From positions 1-11,741 of the forward strand of contig CAMLSH010000067.1 in NCBI GenBank assembly GCA_946482625.1: a stretch of 11,741 nt of DNA. Reading direction: 5' to 3'. This document shows, one piece after another, positions 1-7,801 of this stretch. A program made the position numbers and the translations under genes. Under the pieces are notes generated by a model. The model ran no database searches and was not told the DNA's origin. It worked only from the letters and a program-made list of their open reading frames with translations. Source of the stretch: an uncultured Opitutaceae bacterium (GTDB taxonomy: Bacteria; Verrucomicrobiota; Verrucomicrobiae; Opitutales; Opitutaceae). Positions within the stretch are counted from its first letter, which is position 1; every line of letters starts with the position of its first letter.

Positions 1-52
1 AACGCGCCGCGCGAAGCGGCGGCGAAGGCGACAGATCGGACGGATCCGCGGT

Positions 53-80
53 GAGGGTTTGCACTAAGGTGCTAACCCTC
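53..80. repeat. Inverted repeat (hairpin) downstream of the lipoprotein gene
   Basis: The arms GAGGGTT (53-59) and AACCCTC (74-80) pair perfectly. Inside them GCAC (61-64) pairs with GTGC (69-72) around a 4-nt loop, with one T-T mismatch between the two stems. The hairpin lies about 30 nt past the stop of the minus-strand lipoprotein gene, where a transcription terminator or a 3' stabilising hairpin would sit. Neither side carries a T-run, so it is not a textbook intrinsic terminator. The structure is seen directly; its role is inference. Confidence 0.5.
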
Positions 81-108
81 TGATTCGCCTCTACGATAAT
101 TTTGGCGT

Positions 109-582
109 TCACAAGTTTACCACGACGACGAAGAACTTTCGGTCGATTTCGTGATTTTCTATGAACGTGACCAATGGCTCGCGGGACTTTCCAATAATAG
201 ATGCATCGGAAGTCATTTTTTGACCATGATAGGTCACCGCGATCTTCAGCGTTTTTTTCGAGAGCCATCCCCTATCAACAACGACCTCTCCGGCTAAGTG
301 ATCTATCTTCAAAGATCCGAGATCCAAAACGTAAGGAGTTGAACCAATGGCTGCCTCAAAAGCGACCACCCCGGTTTTGGCTTCCCAAGAGACGTAAGTG
401 TGCTTTTTCCGCGAGCCTTCATCGACGGCAATTAAGACGATCGTTGGTTGTTTCGTGGTTTCGATTCGGGCTAGGATTTCAGAAATCTGAACGACATTGG
501 AGCTCTTCGATTTGGAAGAGCTGCATCCACCCAAAAGTATCGCAATCGAAACGTAAAATAAAAGATGCCGCAGCAGATTCAT
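109..582 (-). CDS. Putative lipoprotein of unknown function
   Basis: This encodes a 157-residue protein that I do not recognise. The N-terminus is a lipoprotein signal peptide: a short basic start (MNLLRH), a hydrophobic core (LLFYVSIAI) and a lipobox LLGGC with the lipidated cysteine at residue 20. A serine- and lysine-rich linker (SSSKSKSS) follows. There is no Asp after the Cys, so by the E. coli rule it would go to the outer membrane. The remainder is a mixed, probably beta-rich domain with no known motif and ends in VVVVNL. I chose the ATG at 582 over an in-frame upstream start at 648 because only this one puts the signal sequence at the terminus and avoids overlap with the upstream gene. 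No Shine-Dalgarno is visible. GC content is about 46% in the two 60-base stretches I counted, far below its neighbours, which suggests acquisition by transfer. It lies 34 nt after the thioesterase gene and may be cotranscribed with it. Confidence 0.75.
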   Translation of the reverse strand: MNLLRHLLFYVSIAILLGGCSSSKSKSSNVVQISEILARIETTKQPTIVLIAVDEGSRKKHTYVSWEAKTGVVAFEAAIGSTPYVLDLGSLKIDHLAGEVVVDRGWLSKKTLKIAVTYHGQKMTSDASIIGKSREPLVTFIENHEIDRKFFVVVVNL

Positions 583-616
583 CCGAGGTTTTTTGGGACG
601 AATTGCGACTATCCGC

Positions 617-1084
617 TCACCGCGACACCACAAACGCCGCGTGGACATCGACCGCGGTCTGGCCGTCTTCGATGACGCGGGCGCGGAGCTTGAGCTTGGC
701 TTTGCCGTAGCGGGCGAGGGCTTCTTTAAACTCGGAAATGGCGGCTTGCGCGGGGCGTTCGCAGATCGCGCGGAGATCGCCGAGGACGGGCCGGCGGTAG
801 GCGGCGCGGCTTTCCTTCACGACGATGTGCCACTGGGTTTTTTCGTCGGGAGATTTTTTTTCTGTGCGCATCAACTCCCAGACGACGCCGTAGCCGGCGA
901 GCGTTGCGAGCGAGACGAGGCTGCCGCCGAACGCAGTGTTGAGGGAGTTTTTATTCTGCTCCTTCGGAGCGGTCAGCACGAGCGAGCGGTCGTCGCTCAC
1001 CTCCACGCCGACGCCCATCGCCTTCGCGAGAGGGATCATCTCGTGCAGGAATAACTCGAGGGCGGGGATCTTGACCGGCTTCAT
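617..1084 (-). CDS. YiiD_C-type hotdog thioesterase
   Basis: This 155-residue protein resembles the putative thioesterase domain found at the C-terminus of E. coli YiiD and as stand-alone proteins. The key stretch is KNSLNTAFGGSLVSLATLAG (about residues 45-64), which matches the family's N-x-x-x-T-A-F-G-G-S-L signature on the hotdog central helix. The pattern of strands with a late 'VVKESRAAYRRPVLGDLRA' segment also fits a hotdog fold. Members are presumed to hydrolyse acyl-CoA or related thioesters in the cytoplasm; the substrate is unknown. There is no signal peptide. The ATG at 1084 has no Shine-Dalgarno. A TTGACG hexamer on the minus strand (1123-1118) with a weak -10-like TAGTAC 18 nt later (1099-1094) could be its promoter, giving a very short leader. 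The gene is divergent from the peroxiredoxin gene. Family call fairly sure, function inferred. Confidence 0.8.
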   Translation of the reverse strand: MKPVKIPALELFLHEMIPLAKAMGVGVEVSDDRSLVLTAPKEQNKNSLNTAFGGSLVSLATLAGYGVVWELMRTEKKSPDEKTQWHIVVKESRAAYRRPVLGDLRAICERPAQAAISEFKEALARYGKAKLKLRARVIEDGQTAVDVHAAFVVSR

Positions 1085-1159
1085 TCGTAGGCAGTACTAG
1101 ATAAATTTTCGCCGCGACGTCAAAGGTGAGTCCTGCGGGAAGGGGTAACGTTGGGCCCT

Positions 1160-1175
1160 CCTGATGGCCATCTGG
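1160..1175. promoter_or_regulatory. 16-bp near-palindrome in the divergent intergenic region
   Basis: CCTGATGGCCATCTGG is a dyad with 14 of 16 positions symmetric and a perfect 10-bp core (1163-1172). It lies between the divergent thioesterase and peroxiredoxin genes. A TTGACG hexamer starts at 1176, directly beside it, on the peroxiredoxin strand; the -10 region that would follow (around 1199-1204) is poor. A regulator bound here could affect one or both genes. The symmetry is seen; the function is inference, and a dyad this short can arise by chance. Confidence 0.3.
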
Positions 1176-1212
1176 TTGACGCGCGGCGGTTCACTTCTGT
1201 TCATCGGCCGCG

Positions 1213-1707
1213 ATGATCGCTGTCGGACAGAAAATATCGGTTAATTTCCCCCTGAAAGTCGTCCAAGGCGGCGCGCTGCGCGAGGTGGTATTTGCCGAAT
1301 TGCTGACGCGCAGGACCATCGTCTCCATCTACATGCGTAATAATACGCCGTCGTGCGACCGCCAGGTGGATGCGTTGGCTGCGCATGCGGGCGAGTTTGA
1401 CCGGCTGGGTTACAATCTGGTGGCGATCAGCCGCGATACGGCTGGTTCTCATCGGCGGCGGGCAGAGAAACTGGGGCTCGCGGGGAGCGGCGATGGCCGC
1501 TGGATGCTGGCGAGCGATCCACAGGATTTATTTGCGAGCGCTGCCGATGCGGTCGTGGACAAGGTGCTTTACGGGCGGAAATACCGCGGCCCGGCGCGGG
1601 CGGCGTTCGTGCTCGCGCCGGATGGAACGGTGCTGGCGGTGATCGAAAAGGTGGATACGCGAGCTCACGCGGAACAGTTGCGAGCGGTGTTGGCGGAGCT
1701 GGGGTGA
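1213..1707 (+). CDS. Peroxiredoxin, AhpC/TSA (Bcp-like) family, single cysteine
   Basis: This 164-residue protein has the thioredoxin fold of the Bcp/PrxQ-like peroxiredoxins, which reduce hydrogen peroxide and organic hydroperoxides through a peroxidatic cysteine. The active-site stretch is YMRNNTPSCDR, with the cysteine at residue 48 and the conserved Thr at 45. Further typical elements are 'YNLVAISRD' (about 67-75), 'LASDPQDLF' and 'GPARAAFVLAPDG', with the conserved active-site Arg. Cys48 is the only cysteine in the protein, so the resolving cysteine five residues later in typical Bcp is missing and the enzyme must use an external thiol. The usual Pro that begins PxxxTxxC is Met41 here. 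There is no signal peptide. The start is the first ATG after an in-frame stop at 1177-1179, without a Shine-Dalgarno. Family sure; reductant unknown. Confidence 0.88.
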   Translation: MIAVGQKISVNFPLKVVQGGALREVVFAELLTRRTIVSIYMRNNTPSCDRQVDALAAHAGEFDRLGYNLVAISRDTAGSHRRRAEKLGLAGSGDGRWMLASDPQDLFASAADAVVDKVLYGRKYRGPARAAFVLAPDGTVLAVIEKVDTRAHAEQLRAVLAELG

Positions 1708-1786
1708 GGAGGGCGGGGTATGGCCGGTCCATTCAGAGCGGCTCGAATTTATACGATAGCGGTTCGCCAGGTCGTCAAAAGGAGGA

Positions 1787-1817
1787 GCCACAAAAAGGCG
1801 CAGAAGACGCAAAAAGG
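1787..1817. repeat. Short A-rich degenerate intergenic repeat
   Basis: In the 200-bp gap between the convergent peroxiredoxin and TPR-protein genes, short units of the type CACAAAAAGG, GCGCAGAAGA and CGCAAAAAGG follow each other with a period of roughly 9-11 nt. The stretch is A-rich on the plus strand and stands out from its GC-rich surroundings. I recall similar 'CACAAAAAGGCGCA' strings as dispersed intergenic sequences in various environmental genomes, but cannot test for copies here. The rest of the gap (1708-1907) shows no gene and no convincing terminator; a 7-bp inverted repeat (1801-1807 with 1824-1830) lacks a T-tract. Confidence 0.4.
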
Positions 1818-1907
1818 AGACGATCTTCTGGCCGGGTTTAGCGGGTTGGCTGCGTCTTAAATCGCGCGGCTACATTCCTGTGGCCGGGCGGCCGGAGTCC
1901 CTGGAAG

Positions 1908-3836
1908 TCACCGCGACCGTAGGCGGTGAATTTGGTTGAGACCTTCGGTGGCGCCGGGGTGGCCGGGGGCGAGGAAAAGGGTTTCCTCGAATTGCACGCC
2001 GGCTTCCGCCGGGCGTCCCAACTGTAGTAATACACGGCCCAGAATGTGGCGCATTTCCGGGGCGTCGGGCTGCAACTCCACGGCACGCTGCACGTAGGTG
2101 GCGGCTTGGGCGATTTGGCCGGCTCTGATGTAGGTCAGGCCTGTTTTGAAGTGGGCGTCGGCGTTTTCGGGCTGCTGATCGCGGGCGTGTGCGAGCTGCG
2201 CGAGTGCCTCTGTCGTGCGACCGGCGTTGGCGAGCGCCCAGCCGTAGTTCACGCGGGCGACTGTCAGATCGGGGGATATTTCGAGCGCCTTCAGAAAGGC
2301 CGTGAGGCCGGCGTCGGTTTGTTGGAGGTTCATCAGCGCCGCGCCGAGGGTGTTGTGGGCGCGCGCGAACCGCGGGTTGATCTGCACCGCCTGCTCGAGG
2401 AGAGGTCGTGCTTCCGCGGACTGGCCGAGTTGGTTGAGCACGCTGCCGAGACTGTTGAGCGTTTCGGGGAAGCCGGGTTTCAGCTCCAAGGCTCGACGCA
2501 AATGAGGTAACGCCTCGGCCGGTTGACCGGCGTCATCCAAGGCAGTGCCGAGGTTCAGGTGGGCGGCCCAGCTGGACGGGTTGCGCGCCAGCGTTGTTTC
2601 GTAGAGCGAGAAGACGTCGCGATACATGTGGCTCTGCCGCCAAGTGAGGACGCCGAAAAGTATAAGGATCGCGGCGGCGACGGCGGGCCCGCTCCGGCGA
2701 GGCAGGTTCAGGCGGGCGAATCCTCGCATCGCTGTGGCGCTTAGAAACGCGATCATCCCGAGGCAGGCCAGATACTGGAAGTGATCGGCCACGTAGGAGA
2801 ACACGAACGGGTAGACGTTCACGAAGCCGAGTACCGGCACGAGTGTGCCGCCGAATAGGAGTGCGGCGGCAAGCGGTGCGCGGTCGCGGCGGCTCCACCA
2901 CCCGGCGACTGCGAGGGACGTGAGTGCGGCGATGGGGAAAAGCCATTGCCAGGCGTCGCCGGCGTCGATCGTCCAACGCGGATAAAAGAACGTGAGGTCG
3001 GCCGGCCAGACAAGTTTGGCGAGGTAGAACCACACTGCGCGACCGGCGAGCAAGCCGCGCTCGACGGCGGTGAGGGCGAAGTCATCGCCTGAGGCGCCGA
3101 TATGCGTTTTTTCCACCCAAGCGGTGCCGAGGCCCGCGGCTGTTCCGAGGATGAGCCAAGGAAGAAGCGGAAGGACGTCGGTGCGCCGGGAGAGGCGTCC
3201 GCGTCGCCACCAAGCGATGACAAGCAGGGCGGCGGGCAAGGTCGCCGTCACTGTTTTGGTCAGCAACGCGGCGAGAAACCAAAGCGTCGCGATCGCGTAA
3301 CGGGCAGGGCGGCGGTCGTCTTCAAAACGCAGCCAGGCGAGGGCGGCGGCGAGGTAGAAGACGGCGGAGAGGGTGTTTTTTTGCTCCGTGATCCACGCGA
3401 CCGATTCCACGCAGACGGGGTGAAGCGCGAAGATAAAGGCGGCGAGCACGGCACCACGGATTTCCAGACGTCGAAGGAGGGCGGCGAAGAGGCACGCGGC
3501 GGTGGCGTGCCAGAGGACGTTGACGAGGTGGTAACCTACAGTCGCGTCGCCCCAGAGGTGGTGTTGTATCCAGAATGCGGAGTGGAGGAGTGGATAGTGC
3601 TGCTGGGTGGCGCCGATTTCGAACCAGATGCGCCAGAGTCCGGACCAAGATTGCAGGTCGGGGCGGGTGAGATGGCCGGGATCGTCCCAGAGGAGTGCGC
3701 CGTTGAGGGCGGGCCAGTAGGCGACGAGGGTTGAGACGAGCAGCGCGGCGAACAGCCAAAGGAGAGACCAAGCGTGCCTTTGAGGAGACGCAGCGGGCGG
3801 ATGGCGGGTCTGGGCGGGTTTTTTCGAAGCCTTCAT
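1908..3836 (-). CDS. Multi-spanning membrane protein with GT-C/TMTC-like half and six TPRs
   Basis: This 642-residue protein resembles the bacterial relatives of TMTC/O-mannosyltransferase-like GT-C proteins, which use polyprenyl-linked sugars. After a basic N-terminus the first membrane segment runs from about 23 to 43. It is followed by a loop with the motif LLWDDP (Asp51 and Asp52), where GT-C enzymes place acidic catalytic or metal residues. About eight to ten more hydrophobic segments extend to residue 397. Landmarks are HPVCVESVAWITEQKN (139-154) and a DUF1736-like 'YLAKLVWPADLTFFYPRW' (271-288). The C-terminal half holds six back-to-back TPRs of exactly 34 residues (423-626), which presumably bind a protein partner. 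I chose the ATG at 3836; an in-frame GTG at 3920 lies inside the receptor gene's terminator and is unlikely. No Shine-Dalgarno. It may glycosylate a protein, but acceptor and activity are unknown, and such proteins are often annotated only as TPR proteins. Confidence 0.85.
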   Translation of the reverse strand: MKASKKPAQTRHPPAASPQRHAWSLLWLFAALLVSTLVAYWPALNGALLWDDPGHLTRPDLQSWSGLWRIWFEIGATQQHYPLLHSAFWIQHHLWGDATVGYHLVNVLWHATAACLFAALLRRLEIRGAVLAAFIFALHPVCVESVAWITEQKNTLSAVFYLAAALAWLRFEDDRRPARYAIATLWFLAALLTKTVTATLPAALLVIAWWRRGRLSRRTDVLPLLPWLILGTAAGLGTAWVEKTHIGASGDDFALTAVERGLLAGRAVWFYLAKLVWPADLTFFYPRWTIDAGDAWQWLFPIAALTSLAVAGWWSRRDRAPLAAALLFGGTLVPVLGFVNVYPFVFSYVADHFQYLACLGMIAFLSATAMRGFARLNLPRRSGPAVAAAILILFGVLTWRQSHMYRDVFSLYETTLARNPSSWAAHLNLGTALDDAGQPAEALPHLRRALELKPGFPETLNSLGSVLNQLGQSAEARPLLEQAVQINPRFARAHNTLGAALMNLQQTDAGLTAFLKALEISPDLTVARVNYGWALANAGRTTEALAQLAHARDQQPENADAHFKTGLTYIRAGQIAQAATYVQRAVELQPDAPEMRHILGRVLLQLGRPAEAGVQFEETLFLAPGHPGATEGLNQIHRLRSR

Positions 3837-3897
3837 CAGCGGAGGCAGAGCATGAGGACAGGGCGGGGCGGGCAATCGGTTTTGCACTCTGCGGTAC

Positions 3898-3939
3898 AAA
3901 GAAAACAAAATCGCCGCCACCCTTGCGAGTGACGGCGAT
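3898..3939 (-). terminator. Intrinsic terminator of the TonB-dependent receptor gene
   Basis: Read on the minus strand, ATCGCCGTCAC pairs over 11 bp, including one G-U wobble, with GTGGCGGCGAT around an 8-nt loop. The tract TTTTGTTTTC follows at once. The stem (3939-3910) starts about 30 nt after the receptor stop codon at 3969. There is no T-run on the plus-strand side, so it works in the minus direction only. It separates receptor transcription from the TPR membrane protein gene that starts at 3836. Confidence 0.92.
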
Positions 3940-3968
3940 CGGTTAGCTGAAGCGGGAAGCGTGAGACC

Positions 3969-6900
3969 TCAGAATTCGAAGTTGGCGGACAGAATGAACT
4001 GTCGCGGATCGATGATGCGGTAGGTGGAGGTTTTTCCGTCGAAGAATGCGGAGGTGGCCTGCAAGTCGCCGCCGTCTTCGAAGGCGTTTTTCACGTTGAG
4101 CTGGAAGCGAGCCTTCACTTTGTCGCCAAACAGCTTGGTGTTATAGGCGACGAAGAGATCGACGTAGGTTTCGGCCTCCGAGTAAATCGGGCGGTTTGTG
4201 TCGAGCTCGAGGATTTTGTTCGCGGGATCGGTGAGGTCCATGCCCTCCGTGTAGCCGAGGCCATAGAAGCCGAGGGACCCCTTGCTGGCGTAGCGCACCG
4301 AACCGCCCACAGCCGTGTTCTTGATGATCTTGTGGTCGCTGATGGCGGCCAGGTTGAGCTTGGTGTTGAACTTGGCGGAGTATTCGCGGACTTGGGGGCG
4401 GGGGCGGCCGACGAGAGCACGGAATACGGCCATCGGTGAGTTGACATTGCCGGCGAAGTTCGTGGCGGCGGAATTGGTGTTGTTGTAAGTCGCCCCCACC
4501 GCGCCGCTGTTAAACGGAGAGCCCATGATATGCCACCAAAGGAGATTTCCATTGGCACCGTTAGGAATGACGCGGGTTCCGTTTGGATCGTTTGCGTATG
4601 CGATGTTGAACGTGCTTCCGCTCAGATTGGCGCGGTAGGTCGCGGTCGTGGTGGTGCCAACGGTGTTCGCGCTCACGAAGCTATAGCGAGGGTCTTCGAG
4701 CGTGGTCCAGATGGGCATGCGCGCCGCGATGTATTCGTCCACGGCCGCTCCCGCCGACGTATTGATCGACTCGGTCTTCGTGACCGAAGCGCTCACCGTC
4801 CAATGACGGGTGGGATTGAAGTTGATTTCCAACTCGTGGCCTTTGGCTTGCACATCGTTTACCGCGGCGTAGGTGCCGTTGGCCCCGATGGTTTTCAGTC
4901 CTTGGTACTGCTCAAGGGGCATCTGGATGGCGGCGGCGATTTGAGCGTCGCTGGCGGTGCCGCCGGTGTATTGATTGTTCAACCAAGCGGTGGTGTGTTT
5001 TCTCAGGTTCCACGCGTCATTCTGGATGAAGCCCTCATACCGCAGGATGCGCTGGGCCATCGTGGAGATGTCGCCGTTGCGAAGGTTGAGCTGCTTGGTG
5101 TCGAAGTAGGTGTAGCGAACTGAGAGCTTGTTATCGAGCGCCGTGATCCAGAAACCGATGTCTTTGCTCGTGCCGGTTTGATTGGGCAGCGGTTTGAGGA
5201 AGAGATCGTAGGCCGGACCCTGAGCGATGAAGTTGTCCGATTTATTGTAGGTGGGGCTGAAACTGGTGACAACTTCGCCCAGGAATTTGCTGATTCCGGT
5301 GCCGTTGCTGACTTGGGACTTAAGGAATCCGATGTCGCGGAACGGACGGGCCACGATCGACAGGGTCTTTGTTTTACCGGAGGCCTTGCGCCAGTCGGAG
5401 GTCCATTGATCGGACGCGTCGAAGTCGAAGCCGCGGAGATCCGGGGTCAGCGTGGCTAACGGAGCATTGCGGTCAAAAACCTCGTCTTCGCGAAGGCCGA
5501 AGGTGCCGACCAGTTTGCCGCCGAGGAAGGTGCTCTGGAGCACGCCGCCCATGGTCTTGACGCGGCGGTTGACGTTGTTGAGACCGCCACCGAAAACGGG
5601 GCTCCAGCCGATGGTGGTCGTGTCTTGGTTCATCGCGCCGGGCGAGCCCCAAGTATAGGGCAGTGTTGCTCCTTCCGGAAAATAGCTCGGAGCGTATTCG
5701 ATCCCGCCGCCGGGAGTGCTACCGACGTAATATTGTTCGTTGACGCGAGCGAAGTTGGTGGCGGTCCAGAGCGCTCCACTACCGTTCAGATACTGGGCGG
5801 CGGCGTTGGCATTCGATTGGAGTCCCAGAGGGGCGTTGAGGTCGGCATAGTTTTGCAGCCACGCATGCTCCAAGCCCACGGCGGTGTGCCGATAGTTGTA
5901 GAGGCGCTCTTGCTGATCCTTGTACTCATAGTAACCGAGGACTTGCTGGGTACCGAGCCACTTGCTCCAGCCTTTGTCTTGGGAGAAATCGATGCGATAG
6001 GCGGCTTGGGCGCGGGAGGTTTCCCAAAGCCAGGGTTTGTCGCGCAGGAAGGGTTCGCTACTCCGCAGGTACGGCCGGCCGAAGTAGGGATTGAGAGAGC
6101 CGTCGAGGAGATGGCTGTTCACGTCGACCTGAAGCTGGCCGACATTGCTGTTCACGCTAGCGGGGCCCATAGGCTGATTTTCCAAACGTTCGGCGTCTTC
6201 GCGTAAATAGGCAGCTTGGAAGGCGAGGGTGTGCTTGGGCGTGTTGAGGATGAACTGGTCGAGCTGGACGAGGTAGGTGTCGACGTCGTCCCAAGCCTTG
6301 CTGTTGCCGGCGAGATTGATCTTGGTCCAGTCGTAGATCGACTTGTCGCTGATGGGGCGCGCCAGGGAGTTATAGAGCGGCTGTTGCGTAGCTGTGTAGG
6401 TGTCCGAGGGGCCGGTGGTCAAAAAGCCTATTCTCAAAGGCACATTGCTTGCGGGTGTTGTGGCGAGGGATGTATTTGCGTACGGGTCCAACGAACCAGC
6501 CGCGGTATAGGTGGGTCTGAGCCAATAGATGGGTTCGCCAGGAGCGCCGATCAGGAAGGGCGAACGGCTTTCTGCACCGCCGGTGAAATACGAGGGGGCC
6601 GTTGTGTACGGGTTGTTTCCGGTGCTCGGAGCGTTGCCAGCCCCGAGTTGCTGGCCGTTGAGCGTGACGTAGCCTGTGGTCGGATTCCAGCTGGGTTTCC
6701 CGGCTTCGACCCAATCCGTGTAATAGTCGCGCGGGGTCGTGTAGTTGGGCCGCACGGCGGTGTTTTTGTAGCCGTAGTAGGAGGCGGAGATCGTGGTGTT
6801 CTTAAAGGGCTGGGCTTTGACTTGGAAGCTGAGGCGTTTGGCGTCTTCCTCGGCGGGTTTGCGGATGAAGCCCGTGTGCTGGTAGGCGTAGCTCGCGCGG

Positions 6901-7652
6901 ACCGACAGCTTGTTCTTGATCAGCACGCGGTTCACATCGAGCGAGCCGCGCCAGCCTTCGTAGCTGTCTGCACGCATTTCGACGCGGGTGAAATCGCGGG
7001 AGAGATTCGCGGTGGCGGGGACTTGGTTCACCGTGCCGGAAGCGTTGCCGAGGCCGAAGATGTTAGCGTTGGGGCCGCGGCTCAGTTCGAGGCCGTCCAT
7101 CCAGAGCGGATCGACCGGGACGCGACCGGTCATGCCGATGTTACCGAAGGCAATGTTGGCCGAGCCGATGCCGCGGACGCGGTTGGCGTTGTTGGGATTG
7201 AGGCTGACATTGTCGACCACGGCGCCTGTGCGGTCGGTTTCAAAATTGGAATAGCTGTTCGTGCCTTCGGTGCCCGCCATGTAGTCGAACACGTCGTTGA
7301 TATCGATCATGGCAAAGTCGGTCATCTGCTCCTTGGTCATGACCGTGATGGATTGGCCGAGGTCCTCGATCTTCGAGTTGAGGCGCGTGCCGGACATCGT
7401 GTTGGCGGAGTAGTAACCGCGGGTATCGCTCACGACTTCGAAGGGGGAGAGCATGATAGTCTCCTCCTCGCCGGTTGGGGCGATATCGTCGGTTTTTTTT
7501 GTTTCGACGGGGATCTTTTTTTCCGGCGCGGGAGGCTGGGCGGGAACGGCGCTGGGAGCGGGCGCTACTTGCGCCCATGCGGACGTCGCGATCATCGCGG
7601 CGAGGTGGGCCGCGAGAAGACGACGCAGGGGGGTGTTCTTGGTTGGTGTCAT
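3969..7652 (-). CDS. TonB-dependent outer-membrane receptor
   Basis: This 1227-residue protein is a TonB-dependent receptor: an outer-membrane beta-barrel with an N-terminal plug that imports ligands using energy from TonB-ExbB-ExbD. A signal peptide (MTPTKNTPLRRLL plus a hydrophobic core) ends at AWA, with cleavage likely after residue 27. A Pro/Ala/Glu/Lys linker follows (28-60), then 'IMLSPFEV' (66-73), the probable TonB-contact region. The plug starts near 'SGTRLNSKIEDLGQSITVMTKEQM' and includes VRGIG (159-163) and 'LELSRGPNANIFGLGNASGTVN' (188-209). The barrel ends with 'FILSANFEF', with a terminal Phe as in most outer-membrane barrels. The ATG at 7652 places the signal peptide at the terminus; reading further upstream adds 58 residues without a signal. 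No Shine-Dalgarno is visible. The neighbouring GH95, CE8 and GH43 genes suggest a pectin- or hemicellulose-derived ligand. No SusD partner is present. An intrinsic terminator follows. Confidence 0.95.
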   Translation of the reverse strand: MTPTKNTPLRRLLAAHLAAMIATSAWAQVAPAPSAVPAQPPAPEKKIPVETKKTDDIAPTGEEETIMLSPFEVVSDTRGYYSANTMSGTRLNSKIEDLGQSITVMTKEQMTDFAMIDINDVFDYMAGTEGTNSYSNFETDRTGAVVDNVSLNPNNANRVRGIGSANIAFGNIGMTGRVPVDPLWMDGLELSRGPNANIFGLGNASGTVNQVPATANLSRDFTRVEMRADSYEGWRGSLDVNRVLIKNKLSVRASYAYQHTGFIRKPAEEDAKRLSFQVKAQPFKNTTISASYYGYKNTAVRPNYTTPRDYYTDWVEAGKPSWNPTTGYVTLNGQQLGAGNAPSTGNNPYTTAPSYFTGGAESRSPFLIGAPGEPIYWLRPTYTAAGSLDPYANTSLATTPASNVPLRIGFLTTGPSDTYTATQQPLYNSLARPISDKSIYDWTKINLAGNSKAWDDVDTYLVQLDQFILNTPKHTLAFQAAYLREDAERLENQPMGPASVNSNVGQLQVDVNSHLLDGSLNPYFGRPYLRSSEPFLRDKPWLWETSRAQAAYRIDFSQDKGWSKWLGTQQVLGYYEYKDQQERLYNYRHTAVGLEHAWLQNYADLNAPLGLQSNANAAAQYLNGSGALWTATNFARVNEQYYVGSTPGGGIEYAPSYFPEGATLPYTWGSPGAMNQDTTTIGWSPVFGGGLNNVNRRVKTMGGVLQSTFLGGKLVGTFGLREDEVFDRNAPLATLTPDLRGFDFDASDQWTSDWRKASGKTKTLSIVARPFRDIGFLKSQVSNGTGISKFLGEVVTSFSPTYNKSDNFIAQGPAYDLFLKPLPNQTGTSKDIGFWITALDNKLSVRYTYFDTKQLNLRNGDISTMAQRILRYEGFIQNDAWNLRKHTTAWLNNQYTGGTASDAQIAAAIQMPLEQYQGLKTIGANGTYAAVNDVQAKGHELEINFNPTRHWTVSASVTKTESINTSAGAAVDEYIAARMPIWTTLEDPRYSFVSANTVGTTTTATYRANLSGSTFNIAYANDPNGTRVIPNGANGNLLWWHIMGSPFNSGAVGATYNNTNSAATNFAGNVNSPMAVFRALVGRPRPQVREYSAKFNTKLNLAAISDHKIIKNTAVGGSVRYASKGSLGFYGLGYTEGMDLTDPANKILELDTNRPIYSEAETYVDLFVAYNTKLFGDKVKARFQLNVKNAFEDGGDLQATSAFFDGKTSTYRIIDPRQFILSANFEF

Positions 7653-7801
7653 AGGGAAAGGAGACGCGAAAGTCCGGGGCGACGGCCGCGGACAGGGGTG
7701 TGGGCGATGCAAAGACGGAGCGGACCCTTGAGGGGCGGCGCTCGATGGGGAAGGGGAACGGGGCTGCGAGTTTTTGACCGGGGAACAGGCGCTATCAAAA
7801 A

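Noticed and set aside
1..54. A possible C-terminal end of a plus-strand protein (NAPREAAAKATDRTDPR then stop).
   Set aside because: Eighteen codons are too few to judge; the other two plus frames are also open to the edge, so no coding signal can be supported.
1801..1830. A 7-bp inverted repeat (CAGAAGA/TCTTCTG) as a terminator for the peroxiredoxin gene.
   Set aside because: The loop is 16 nt, the stem is AT-rich and short, and no T-tract follows.
3837..3920. An upstream GTG start for the TPR membrane protein.
   Set aside because: The GTG lies inside the terminator stem of the receptor gene, so the region is unlikely to be translated from there.
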